A DNA stretch of 32,457 bases, taken from NCBI GenBank assembly GCA_018712835.1, contig DVGF01000053.1:1-32457 (forward strand), in the 5' to 3' direction. Below the pieces are notes generated by a model. It searched no databases. It saw nothing but the letters and a program-made list of their open reading frames with translations, and was not told the DNA's origin. Made by a program: the position numbers and the translations under genes. Each line of letters begins with the position of its first letter. Position 1 is the first letter of the stretch. This document shows, one piece after another, positions 1 through 7,910 of the stretch. The DNA comes from Candidatus Ventrenecus stercoripullorum. GTDB taxonomy: Bacteria > Bacillota_I > Bacilli_A > RF39 > UBA660.

Positions 1-371
1 CAATAAGTCAAATACTTTTCGACAACTGGATTCCATTCTTTAGGATATTCACAATATAAAGCATTTGGTAAACATCTTCTTTGAATGCAGTCCTTATAAG
101 TATCAAAGTCATCTAATATTCTTTTTGATCTCATTAACTGTTGATGTCTAGACTTCGATTTGGAAGTATAGGTAGAAACATCAAAGTGATAGTATTCCAA
201 CAAAAACCGATTATAATCTTCTTCTTGATATACAAAATGTTCTTCTTGTTTCCATTCTATAAATTTGTTCCATATTCTTTCATAGCTATCCATAGTAGAA
301 ATGGCATAGCCTAGTTTAATAGCCTCCCTTCTGATTTCTTTGATTTGAGTTTTAAAATCTGGGTAACTCAA
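1..371 (-). CDS. Tyrosine recombinase/integrase, N-terminal part (runs off left edge)
   Basis: This reading frame is open from about position 380 to the left edge and is missing from the ORF track because its stop lies outside the window. The translation contains 'SYPDFKTQIKEIRREAIKLG' and continues with a helical stretch ('YAISTMDSYERIWNKFIEWK') that resembles the SAM-like, DNA-binding N-terminal domain of phage/transposon tyrosine recombinases. The catalytic domain would lie beyond the edge, so activity cannot be judged. The likely start is TTG at 371-369, about 11 bases after an AGGAAAGG Shine-Dalgarno (SD) sequence; GTG at 380-378 is possible but too close to that SD. The ATG at 375-373 gives only seven codons. 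If the call is right, the neighbouring surface protein, HD gene and broken nuclease may belong to an integrated element. Family call moderate, start less sure. Confidence 0.6.
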   Translation of the reverse strand, partial: MSYPDFKTQIKEIRREAIKLGYAISTMDSYERIWNKFIEWKQEEHFVYQEEDYNRFLLEYYHFDVSTYTSKSKSRHQQLMRSKRILDDFDTYKDCIQRRCLPNALYCEYPKEWNPVVEKYLTY

Positions 372-415
372 ACATACCACATCCTTTCCTACTGACAACT
401 TTGCCAGTGGAACTT

Positions 416-421
416 ATTATA
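416..421 (-). promoter_or_regulatory. Candidate -10 box for the recombinase gene
   Basis: A perfect TATAAT reads on the minus strand about 45 bases before the proposed TTG start. No convincing -35 hexamer is visible at the usual distance, so this is only a candidate. Confidence 0.3.
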
Positions 422-442
422 GACGTTATCGGGGAAAATAGC

Positions 443-469
443 AAAAAAAAGCCCTTAAACAAAGGCTTG
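443..469 (-). terminator. Rho-independent terminator of the surface-protein gene
   Basis: On the minus strand the sequence reads AAGCCTTTGTTTAAGGGCTT followed by eight T. The stem has about eight pairs, one of them G-T. It lies 23 bases after the stop codon of the gene ending at 492. Confidence 0.8.
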
Positions 470-491
470 ATTCAAAATTTCCCTGATAATT

Positions 492-1706
492 CTAATTCCC
501 TGATAACTGATATGGATCGCTGGAAGTTCCTGTTCCTCCTGTGATTTTTACGTTAGAGGATAGGTATAAGACGGGAGAGACTATGTTTGTGTAGTTCAAA
601 CTGATAGTGTTCATTTCCCCGTAACGGTTCACAATCCACACGTTGTTTGAGCTACTGGAAGATGGTGTTAATGTCCATTGATAATCAGAACTATTGTACA
701 GCCAATCATTGTTTTTACAATCGCTATAGCTAGAATTGTTCCAGACAAATAATGCAGTTGCTAAACATGTAGTTCTATCCGTTGTACTTCCTCCACTTGT
801 GGCATACCCATAATCACTTGGATACATTAAGCCAATACTTCCTGTCCATTCTATTGGTCTTCCTGTATAAACTGCAGTTCCTCTTTCATATTCATACCAG
901 TGACTTGCAAAACCAGTAGCAGTACTGCCAGTACTTACTGTTCCTCCTAAATTCCAAACTGCATTACTTATCATTTCTTTATACGGGCTTTGAATGCTAT
1001 TTAAATATGTTGTATTTAATTCTTCTTGTAAACTTGATGTAGTCCAATCATTTACATTACCTGTATCCCATGCCATTTCTTTATTATGTGGTTCATTTTT
1101 AATTATTTTTAATCTTGTTTCTTTTATACTGCTTCCATTATCAATGTTATTCATCACCCCAATAATACGCCATAACTCGCCATTAAATGATACATAGTTA
1201 TTTGGATTTTGTCCTATATATCTTAAATTATTATCTATGGTTCCATCATAAACTAGTTCACTAGAACTATCAGCCAAAGATAATATTGTGCAAGTAGCGG
1301 CATCAGGATTTAAATCACAATAACTACTTTTTTTAAAATGCACTGTACACTTTGTTCTACTCATATTCTCCGCTTGATAATTAGAAAAGTTTATTAAAGC
1401 ACTCCATGACTCATTATCCCATGATACAGTTGCGCCATTCGTACAACTGCTTTGTGATGCATCAAAGCTATATCCATCGTCTTTTTTGGGAAACGTATTG
1501 GTAATTTGTCCATCAATATACACCGCAAAATATAAGTCTCCGGGATCTTGGACTTGGCCATTAATGACATTAAATTGTTTTTCTTCTGTAAACATTGCAA
1601 AGCTCGTATACAAAAATACTCCTGCTAATAAAAACACACAACAAACTGTAAAAATGATTATAAATCTTTTTTTCTTATCAATATTTTTAAATTTTTCTAG
1701 CTTCAT
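492..1706 (-). CDS. Membrane-anchored surface protein, SipW/TasA-like N-terminus, unknown function
   Basis: The 404-residue product has a basic N-terminus and one hydrophobic segment at about residues 14-38 ending in 'LYTSFAMFTEEKQF', which resembles the alternative signal peptides of camelysin/TasA-type proteins. The exported part is rich in Ser, Thr, Asn and Tyr and has several paired cysteines. A central block 'NYVSFNGELWRIIGVM' and the C-terminal 'GTGTSSDPYQL' also occur, in variant form, in the protein at 10412-11985, so the window carries two members of one family. Similar modules are common in surface proteins of gut Bacillota, but no biochemical function is known to me. No LPXTG anchor is visible. 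The start follows a GAGGGTAGAG SD. The gene has its own terminator and lies 25 bases after the HD gene, so it may also receive read-through from it. Confidence 0.7.
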   Translation of the reverse strand: MKLEKFKNIDKKKRFIIIFTVCCVFLLAGVFLYTSFAMFTEEKQFNVINGQVQDPGDLYFAVYIDGQITNTFPKKDDGYSFDASQSSCTNGATVSWDNESWSALINFSNYQAENMSRTKCTVHFKKSSYCDLNPDAATCTILSLADSSSELVYDGTIDNNLRYIGQNPNNYVSFNGELWRIIGVMNNIDNGSSIKETRLKIIKNEPHNKEMAWDTGNVNDWTTSSLQEELNTTYLNSIQSPYKEMISNAVWNLGGTVSTGSTATGFASHWYEYERGTAVYTGRPIEWTGSIGLMYPSDYGYATSGGSTTDRTTCLATALFVWNNSSYSDCKNNDWLYNSSDYQWTLTPSSSSSNNVWIVNRYGEMNTISLNYTNIVSPVLYLSSNVKITGGTGTSSDPYQLSGN

Positions 1707-1730
1707 TATTCTCTACCCTCTTTTGTTAAA

Positions 1731-2450
1731 CTATACCATAGTTTGAAAATAATTTTCAAGGGTCATTAGAATACCCTTATAGTATTTACTATTTTTTAAC
1801 AATTCTAATCTAGAATTTAATATTTGTTCTTTTTTGATTATTTTTAAAGACTTTTTCTTTTTTAAATCAAAAACAAAGGCAATTTCAGCAAGAATGCCAT
1901 CTATTCCTGTTTTTACAAGGGTATATGGTATTAGTTTTTCTTTTTGGAAGGCTTTAAAGACATCATCACTTACTTTTCCAATATCTGATGTATTATCATA
2001 CATTCTATCTAATACACCTATTTTATCCGCGTCTCTCAATGTTTCTGTTAGTTCTTTTTTTAGACCTTTACATGGTTCCACTGCAATTTTATTATGATTT
2101 AATATTGCAAATTCTATGATTTCTTGAGTTTCTTTTGGGATGTTATTTTTGTTAAACCATTCATACTCTTCTAAAATAAGCACACTTTCTTTGGCATGGT
2201 CAAATTTTGTTTTGACATCATTGTAGTATTTATATTTTTCTAGTTGAACAAATCTACCTAAATCATGAAATAATGCGACGGTTAAATATAATTCCTTGTC
2301 CTTTTTGTCTCTTGTTAATTCTTCCATTCTTTTTACAACATCAAAGGTATGGCGATACTTAAAATAGTAGGATTCTAAGCTAGTGTCTTTCTCGTCGATT
2401 GGATATTGATGCACAAAGGACTCAAAAAAATCTAATGCTTGTTGATACAT
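1731..2450 (-). CDS. HD-domain metal-dependent phosphohydrolase
   Basis: The protein carries the ordered residues of an HD superfamily hydrolase: His in 'YRHTFDVVKRM', the metal-binding pair in 'ALFHDLGR', His residues in 'LNHNK', and a late Asp in 'LRDADKIGVLDRMYD'. Such proteins hydrolyse nucleotides, cyclic nucleotides or phosphoesters, and the substrate cannot be inferred here. The ORF track starts at 2537, but the first 29 residues are basic, unlike the family, and have no SD. I prefer the ATG at 2450-2448 (239 residues), preceded by a modest AGAGAGTGA. The upstream part also overlaps a good plus-strand promoter for the Rpn-like pseudogene. It lies tail-to-head with the surface-protein gene, whose start is 25 bases away. 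Family confident, start moderately so. Confidence 0.75.
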   Translation of the reverse strand: MYQQALDFFESFVHQYPIDEKDTSLESYYFKYRHTFDVVKRMEELTRDKKDKELYLTVALFHDLGRFVQLEKYKYYNDVKTKFDHAKESVLILEEYEWFNKNNIPKETQEIIEFAILNHNKIAVEPCKGLKKELTETLRDADKIGVLDRMYDNTSDIGKVSDDVFKAFQKEKLIPYTLVKTGIDGILAEIAFVFDLKKKKSLKIIKKEQILNSRLELLKNSKYYKGILMTLENYFQTMV

Positions 2451-2536
2451 ACTATCACTCTCTATTCCTTTTCTATTATAAATCTTATTTTTCCTATTTA
2501 CTATTCTTTTTCGACAAAAGATGTCAAAATCTCTCA

Positions 2537-2565
2537 TTGCATTATGACTGTTCTGTCTTTAGAAT
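2537..2565 (+). promoter_or_regulatory. Candidate sigma-A promoter for the Rpn-like pseudogene
   Basis: TTGCAT and TAGAAT are separated by exactly 17 bases. A near-perfect SD (AAGGAGGTGA) and the ATG at 2595 follow at sensible distances. The promoter overlaps the discarded upstream extension of the divergent HD gene. Confidence 0.5.
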
Positions 2566-2594
2566 AGAAAGTCATAAAAAGGAGGTGAACTTTC

Positions 2595-3181
2595 ATGAGT
2601 TCTACTTTATTAAAGACAAAAGAGATTAATCTTATGAATGATGCTCTTGCAAAAAGCATTATTAGAAGTAAAGAAGCAAGAGAAGAAGTGATTGTTTTTT
2701 TAAGTGGCATTACTCATATTCCCAAAAGGAAGTTTAAAAATGCTTTGTTTGTTGGTGGAGAAATACCAAAGAACAATAAACAAGAAAAAGGAAAAATCAG
2801 TGATGTGATGTGTATTTTAAAAGACGTTATTATCATTATAGAAATTATAGATAAAGAAGTTAGAAAGTTTGGAGAATTTTTAAGTTTAAAATATCGATTG
2901 AAGAATTAAAAGAAAAATATAGAGGAGATGATAAGTATATGAATATCGCAAGAAAAGTAGAAAAGTTTATGAGAGATAACAATTTAGTACAATATTATGA
3001 TTTAGAAGCAAGTCATCAATATGAAATAAAAGACTCTTATGATACTGGGAAAAATGAAGGAACTCAATTGGAAAGATGTAATATAGCTAGGAATTTATTA
3101 AATCTTAACATTGATATTCCTACTATTATGAAATCAACTGGACTTACGAAACAAGAAATCATGAAATTACAAGAAAATTGA
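2595..3181 (+). pseudogene. Rpn-family recombination-promoting nuclease/transposase, degraded
   Basis: Two track ORFs are pieces of one gene. The first (104 residues) matches the N-terminus of Rpn/PD-(D/E)XK 'transposase' proteins: 'LMNDALAKSIIRSKEAREEV' then 'GKISDVMCILKDVIIIIEI', where the nuclease core begins. It then drifts into unrelated residues and stops at 2909. The second (from 2939) is the typical C-terminal tail; its frame is open upstream and reads 'SIEELKEKYRGDDKYMNIARK' before the ATG, so the protein was cut by a frameshift near 2870-2905. The usual middle of the family, with the rest of the nuclease fold, is missing, so there is an internal deletion as well. The tail ends with the familiar 'STGLTKQEIMKLQEN'. 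The upstream promoter and SD remain excellent, so the short N-terminal piece may still be made. Almost certainly inactive as a nuclease. Confidence 0.8.
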
Positions 3182-3189
3182 TTTCTTTT

Positions 3190-3804
3190 TTATTTTACAA
3201 TTTCATCTGTAATGAGATAGCAATCTTGGTAGTTTTCTTGGGTTTCTTTAAAATGGTGGATGCCATAGATAAATACTTCCATATTTTTTTCTTGAAAAAA
3301 ATTTACAAGTTTTTTACTCACTATGCTCTCTAGTAAGCAAATAAATTGATATTCTTGATAGTTTTCTTCGCTATTTAAGACATAATTTAGTACTCCTAAT
3401 TTACAAGGACATTTCTTTTCGTGTAGTTTTTGGATTACTGTATTAAAAAAACTCATGACATAGATATTTTTCTTTGCGTATTTTTTAAGAAGCTTGTTAA
3501 ATCTCTCAATATCTAAATTTGTTTCTTTTATTTCTAATAACATAATTTTATCTGTTTGTAATTTTAAAACACTTTCAAGAGTAGGAATATTATATTTTCT
3601 TTTTAGTTCTTCATAGTTTGTAGAACTTACTCTACTAATGCCGATTAATGCATCATGACATACAACAAAGACATTATCTTTTGAGGTTCTCACATCACAT
3701 TCAAATCCTTGGTAGTTAGGATTTTCTAGTGATTTTGTAAACGCTTGTAATGTATTTTCTTTGGATTCATCTTTGAGTCCACGATGGGCAATTAAGTTTT
3801 TCAT
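3190..3804 (-). CDS. Glycerophosphodiester phosphodiesterase family protein (first copy)
   Basis: The 204-residue product shows the GDPD motifs in order: 'IAHRG' at the N-terminus, 'KENTLQAF', 'FECDVRTSKD', 'VVCHD' and 'LLEIKE'. These supply the catalytic His pair and metal-binding Glu/Asp of enzymes that cleave glycerophosphodiesters to glycerol-3-phosphate and an alcohol. It is shorter than the usual 230-250 residues, mostly in the C-terminal half of the barrel, and has no signal peptide, so it should be cytosolic. No SD precedes the ATG. Instead CATACAAT lies 6 bases before it on the minus strand, so the mRNA could be nearly leaderless, or the gene may be read through from the gene 32 bases upstream. 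A second, divergent GDPD lies at 31625-32317. Confidence 0.8.
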   Translation of the reverse strand: MKNLIAHRGLKDESKENTLQAFTKSLENPNYQGFECDVRTSKDNVFVVCHDALIGISRVSSTNYEELKRKYNIPTLESVLKLQTDKIMLLEIKETNLDIERFNKLLKKYAKKNIYVMSFFNTVIQKLHEKKCPCKLGVLNYVLNSEENYQEYQFICLLESIVSKKLVNFFQEKNMEVFIYGIHHFKETQENYQDCYLITDEIVK

Positions 3805-3836
3805 ACTATATTGTATGATAAAAATTTAAATATATT

Positions 3837-4925
3837 TTACCATTCAAAATATTTCCATAAATTTTCTTTTATTTCTTTTAAATCAGGGTTTCGAAGATCT
3901 CTTTCGTCATAAATCACATAATCTTTTTCTATCATATCTTTCATACTTTTTCGATTGTATAACTCATGGATATAAAAGCCAGCAACCCGAAAAGAGTAAT
4001 CTTCTTTTAAAAGATTTTTTAATTTTTCTAATTTTTCTCTATCTTCTTCTATTATTTTTTTATAACGAAAACCATGTTGTAAAAATAATTCGTTTTTATG
4101 AACGATTAATTGAATTGGGTAATCTATTTCTTTTTCTTCTAAAGGAATGTTCCCTATTATTTGATAATTTTCATAATATAAATTAGCATCTAAGATATAC
4201 TCAGAAGGAAAACTTGCTAGTTGTCTTAGTTCTTCTTTTGTTAAATCCGGATTTTTTGTTATTATTTTGTATGTTTTAATTAGTAAAGGTGTTCCTAGTA
4301 AATGAAAGCCTTGCAATTTTTCATATAATTCTTTATTTTTTCGCAAAGTTACAATATTTAAAAGAACACGCCCGTATCCATATTCTCTGCGACCAATTTG
4401 AAAACGAAAAAAATCCCCTTCTTTGATTTTTTGATGTTTTCTAGGTTCTTTTTTAAAGATTTCTAACTTTGCTAAATCATTTTTTGTTGTCTCTTTGACC
4501 CAGTTAGTTACCCAGTCATTGATATCTTCAAGACTTTCTATCTTTTCATCTAAACTTGTATAAAAACTTTTTTGGGAAGTAAAATTTCCAATACAAATAA
4601 ATCTGTTACTACAGAAAAAGTATACACCACTTCCATCTAAAGAGCAAATATAAGAAGGTGTAATTTTATAGACTTTTTGGTTTTTTCTGCCAATTGCTAA
4701 GGTGTGATTTTCGATTGTTTTTACACATAAGTCTCTTTCATAATAACTTGTGTTGTTTTCGCCTTCTTGAATTACTTCAATAATTTTTCTTAAGTTGTCT
4801 TCTTCATAATATACCCAACATCTTTCCGTTATTTTTTCTAATTTCCAATGTCTTTCTGTTTCAATTAATCCAAGATATTGTCTTTCTATGTTAGTGAGTA
4901 AATAAATATCTCCTACTTTTTCCAT
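3837..4925 (-). CDS. Imm26-like domain protein, function unknown
   Basis: The 362-residue, charged, soluble protein has no signal peptide. Its middle third, 'IKEGDFFRFQIGRREYGYGR' (about residues 165-185), resembles the start of the immunity protein 26 (Imm26) family, whose members begin with a 'GD-F-P--D-YGRVL' pattern and are predicted antidotes to polymorphic toxins. The N-terminal ~150 residues and the C-terminal ~100 residues (ending 'NLWKYFEW') match nothing I recognise. No toxin gene or secretion module is adjacent, so if it is an immunity protein it is an orphan. Alternatively the Imm26 fold may serve another role. It follows the cadherin-like gene by about 50 bases on the same strand and precedes the GDPD gene. 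The SD (AGAAAGAG) is weak. The domain call is tentative. Confidence 0.5.
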   Translation of the reverse strand: MEKVGDIYLLTNIERQYLGLIETERHWKLEKITERCWVYYEEDNLRKIIEVIQEGENNTSYYERDLCVKTIENHTLAIGRKNQKVYKITPSYICSLDGSGVYFFCSNRFICIGNFTSQKSFYTSLDEKIESLEDINDWVTNWVKETTKNDLAKLEIFKKEPRKHQKIKEGDFFRFQIGRREYGYGRVLLNIVTLRKNKELYEKLQGFHLLGTPLLIKTYKIITKNPDLTKEELRQLASFPSEYILDANLYYENYQIIGNIPLEEKEIDYPIQLIVHKNELFLQHGFRYKKIIEEDREKLEKLKNLLKEDYSFRVAGFYIHELYNRKSMKDMIEKDYVIYDERDLRNPDLKEIKENLWKYFEW

Positions 4926-4977
4926 AACTATGCTCTTTCTATTTTTTATTTAATATAGCATATTTTTTTATGGAAAG

Positions 4978-5436
4978 CTATCTCTTTTTAAAGCCAAGTA
5001 CAATCACTTTAAACATGATAAGTATGATAAAAAAACAACCGCCTCCTACATACCATGAAAGATGAGGAATTTCTTTTTGTTCCGATTCTAGAGGGATCAT
5101 GCTTTCGTGAAACACAGGTGTCGCTTCTTCTTTTTCTAAGTAAAATACATATTCTTCTGTTGTGCCATCGCTGTTGGTAATTTTGTAGACAGCTTTATTC
5201 TCCCCATCACTTTGATAAGTATTACCACTTACTTCTACAATCGCTTCCTCATCTACTAACTCGTAATCAATTTCTAAGGAAGTTGCATCCTCGTTTAAGG
5301 TAACGGAATAAATATTATTGGTGGCTTCAAATTCTCGTGAGAGAACTCCATTTTTTACTTCTAGTTCTTTAATAGAGCTAGCATAGACTCCTAAAGGAAG
5401 AAAAAATAACATTAAAAAAAAGAATATTTTTTTCAA
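4978..5436 (-). CDS. Exported cadherin-like beta-sandwich protein with C-terminal membrane anchor
   Basis: The 152-residue product has a cleavable-looking signal peptide ('FFFLMLFFLPLGVYAS'), then about 80 residues beginning 'IKELEVKNGVLSREFEATNN' that follow the cadherin-like beta-sandwich pattern (L-V--G-L-P-F-----Y-V-V). It ends in a C-terminal hydrophobic segment ('YVGGGCFFIILIMFKVIVLG') and a basic 'FKKR'. The topology is a single small extracellular domain held on the membrane. The start codon is TTG (5436-5434), six bases after a clear AGGTGAT SD. It begins 10 bases after the hemW stop and so probably shares that transcript. The role is unknown; such domains usually bind carbohydrate or protein at the cell surface. 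Confidence 0.7.
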   Translation of the reverse strand: MKKIFFFLMLFFLPLGVYASSIKELEVKNGVLSREFEATNNIYSVTLNEDATSLEIDYELVDEEAIVEVSGNTYQSDGENKAVYKITNSDGTTEEYVFYLEKEEATPVFHESMIPLESEQKEIPHLSWYVGGGCFFIILIMFKVIVLGFKKR

Positions 5437-5446
5437 TTTGCATCAC

Positions 5447-6529
5447 CTATATCATTTTGAGTAAAATCTCATTCATTACATATAGTTTGTCCGGTGCAAT
5501 GAAAATATATTCTCCTTTTTGTTTTAAATCTCCGTTTTTTAGAAGAGGCTTGATTGGATAAGCATCTTCTAATTTTATATTATATTTAGTTTCAAATTCT
5601 TTTTTATTTATTCCTTCTATTTTTCTTAATCCTAACATTACTTCATTATCCATGATATCTTGCTTTGATAATATTTCTTCTGTACCACGAATTTCACCGT
5701 TTAGATATTTGGTTAGATTTTTTGTGTTTGTATATCTTATTTGGTCTATATAACCAGAAGCGGAAAGGCCAAAGCCATAGTATTCTTCATTGTTCCAATA
5801 AGTTAGATTATGTCTTGCTTCTTTTTTCTTTTTGGCAAAATTGCTAATCTCGTAATGATTAAAGCTTGCTTTTTTTAATGTCTTGCAAATTATTTCATAC
5901 ATTTCTAAATCTTGTTCTTCTTGAATTTCAGAAAAATGCTCATAGGATAAAATGGTATGTGGTTCAATCATTAAGCTATAGGTACTAATATGGTCTGGTT
6001 TTAGTTTTAAGAATAGTTTTAAATCTTCTTTTAAGTCTTTTATCGTTTCTCCTGGAATGGCATAGATTAAGTCTATGTTAATATTTGAAAAGCCAAAATT
6101 GCGTATTAATTTCATTTTCTCTTCGGCGTCATGAAAGGCATGGTTACGACCTAAAAACTTTAGATTTTGTTCATTAAAACTTTGAATACCAATACTTAAG
6201 CGGTTTACTCCACCATTTTTTAGGATTTCTAATAGTTCTGGTTTGATATCTTCTAAATTGCATTCAAACGTGAATTCAAAATCGTCCTGGAAGTGAAATA
6301 TTTGGATGATACTCATCAAGAATTTTAGTTCGTTTGTAGACAATACAGAGGGAGTTCCTCCACCAATATAAAGGCTTTTTATTGTTTCACCGTTATATTT
6401 ATCCTCGATTTCTTCTTTCAGTCTAATTAAATATTCATGAGACCATTTTTGGTAATAAAAGACCTTACAAAAGTCACAGTAAGAACAAATACTTTTACAA
6501 AATGGAATATGAATATAAACTGATTTCAT
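5447..6529 (-). CDS. hemW: HemW, heme chaperone / radical-SAM coproporphyrinogen oxidase-like protein
   Basis: The 360-residue protein opens with 'IHIPFCKSICSYCDFCKVFY', the C-x3-C-x2-C [4Fe-4S] motif of radical-SAM proteins in the HemN/HemW group plus the extra Cys typical of HemW. It continues with 'SLYIGGGTPSVL', 'RLSIGIQSFNEQNLKFLGR' and 'LIYAIPGET', and has the HemW C-terminal domain ('EVMLGLRKIEGI'). HemW proteins bind heme and deliver it to respiratory enzymes; true HemN oxidases carry a longer N-terminus, absent here. In Bacillus, hemW (hemN) follows lepA directly. Here two HTH genes intervene, all closely spaced on one strand, so an operon is likely. The start is supported by AGAGG eight bases before the ATG. 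No heme-biosynthesis genes are in the window. Confidence 0.9.
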   Translation of the reverse strand: MKSVYIHIPFCKSICSYCDFCKVFYYQKWSHEYLIRLKEEIEDKYNGETIKSLYIGGGTPSVLSTNELKFLMSIIQIFHFQDDFEFTFECNLEDIKPELLEILKNGGVNRLSIGIQSFNEQNLKFLGRNHAFHDAEEKMKLIRNFGFSNINIDLIYAIPGETIKDLKEDLKLFLKLKPDHISTYSLMIEPHTILSYEHFSEIQEEQDLEMYEIICKTLKKASFNHYEISNFAKKKKEARHNLTYWNNEEYYGFGLSASGYIDQIRYTNTKNLTKYLNGEIRGTEEILSKQDIMDNEVMLGLRKIEGINKKEFETKYNIKLEDAYPIKPLLKNGDLKQKGEYIFIAPDKLYVMNEILLKMI

Positions 6530-6547
6530 TTTTAAAACCTCTTTTCT

Positions 6548-7891
6548 TTATTTTGGTGGTAATTTACGACTTCTTTGCATAGCTTTTGATGTGATAGACA
6601 GACTATTTTTTTGTAAAAATTGATCTAAAACTTTATTTTCTTGTTCACATTCTTTTGGTAAATACTCTATAAATTCATGTTGCTCTATTCCAATTGCGTG
6701 ATATGGAAGAGCGTATTTTATACGGTATTTAAAAATTTCTGTCCAATCTTCAGGAGATAATGGTTGCAAAGCAACTCGTTTTTGGTAAACTTCTCGATAT
6801 TTTTTATCGTTTAAAATATTTAATAATTCTATTTCAGTGTTTTTATCTTTGGTGAATTGAGCAAGTTTTAATTTTTTATCGAAAGCTCTTGCCTCTTCTA
6901 ATCTCTTTTGGTTTTCATCTGGATAAGTGTAACTATAACAATCAAAGACATAGCGAAGAGCATTTTTTTTGGTTTTACTCGTAATCATCGCCATGAAATT
7001 TTTATACAATAACTTAGGATAAAATTCTAAACCAGTTAATTTACTAAATTCTGGTAAACTTAAACGAAAGGTTACAATGATTTTAAAATAGTAATCTTTA
7101 TTTAACTCAATTTGCTTTAGTTTTATATGTAACATTCTAGTCGAAGTGTCATATAAATGGGCATTAATCCTCAATTGTTCATTTTGTATTTTTTCGCTTA
7201 GTTTCTGAAAACTGTTTGAAAGAGCTTGTTTGATATTTGCACGTTCTTCCACCGGAAATAAGTTTAAGTATTTTTCATTTCTTAAAATTTCTTTTACTGT
7301 AGTTACTGAATAATTTGTTCGGTTTGCGATTGCATCAATTTCTGTTTTGTTTATAGCAAATTCCCAAATAATAGTACGATAAGTTTTATATCTTATATAA
7401 CGATTATATGTATCGGTATGATAGTACTCTTTAAAATCGTAACCATCCTTTTCTAACAATTCTAGTCTAGTAAAAATATCCAACCATGAATTCTTTTGAA
7501 TTTTTTGGTCTTTTTCTTTTATAAAATTATATGTGTCTTCTGTTATATAACCGTGTATTTTTAAAGCATAAAGTCTTTTTCTAAGGGTCTCTTCTTTTGC
7601 TTGGTAATATAAGGCTATTTCAAAAAGGCAGTAACCTTGAGTTAATAATAATTGTATTTCTTCTATTTTATCAAAGTCAATAGTACCATATTTTCTTAAG
7701 TGCTGTTCTATTTTTATTTTTTTATATAGGTCCGGATTATAATAATGACTAGCAGGATTATGTAATTGAGTTATAAAATATTCTACTATTTCCCCGTGAA
7801 TATTTAGTTGTTGTGTTATTTCTGGGTAATTATATCCTTGTAATGCTAACTTAAGAATTTGCTTTTGTTGTTCTGTTAATTCTTGTTTCAT
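6548..7891 (-). CDS. Large protein with repeated HTH modules, unknown regulator
   Basis: I do not recognise this 447-residue protein as a named family. Residues 1-56 form an HTH-like module: a helix pair 'ILKLALQGYNYPEITQQLNI' followed by 'LHNPASHYYNPDLYKKI'. The same module, HTH plus a tail of the form L-x-(N/D)-P-x-S-x-(Y/F)-Y-(N/D)-x-x-x-Y, occurs twice in the adjacent gene at 7911-8543. A second HTH-like unit lies at about 72-120 ('LLTQGYCLFEIALYYQAKEE') and another at about 180-210 ('IDAIANRTNYSVTTVKEILR'). The C-terminal 200 residues are helical, Lys/Glu/Tyr-rich and unassigned. There is no signal peptide or membrane segment. A strong SD (AAAGGGGG) precedes the ATG, 19 bases after its partner. 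It is probably a DNA-binding protein co-transcribed with lepA and hemW. Function unknown. Confidence 0.6.
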   Translation of the reverse strand: MKQELTEQQKQILKLALQGYNYPEITQQLNIHGEIVEYFITQLHNPASHYYNPDLYKKIKIEQHLRKYGTIDFDKIEEIQLLLTQGYCLFEIALYYQAKEETLRKRLYALKIHGYITEDTYNFIKEKDQKIQKNSWLDIFTRLELLEKDGYDFKEYYHTDTYNRYIRYKTYRTIIWEFAINKTEIDAIANRTNYSVTTVKEILRNEKYLNLFPVEERANIKQALSNSFQKLSEKIQNEQLRINAHLYDTSTRMLHIKLKQIELNKDYYFKIIVTFRLSLPEFSKLTGLEFYPKLLYKNFMAMITSKTKKNALRYVFDCYSYTYPDENQKRLEEARAFDKKLKLAQFTKDKNTEIELLNILNDKKYREVYQKRVALQPLSPEDWTEIFKYRIKYALPYHAIGIEQHEFIEYLPKECEQENKVLDQFLQKNSLSITSKAMQRSRKLPPK

Positions 7892-7910
7892 GTATCCCCC
7901 TTTCTTTGTA

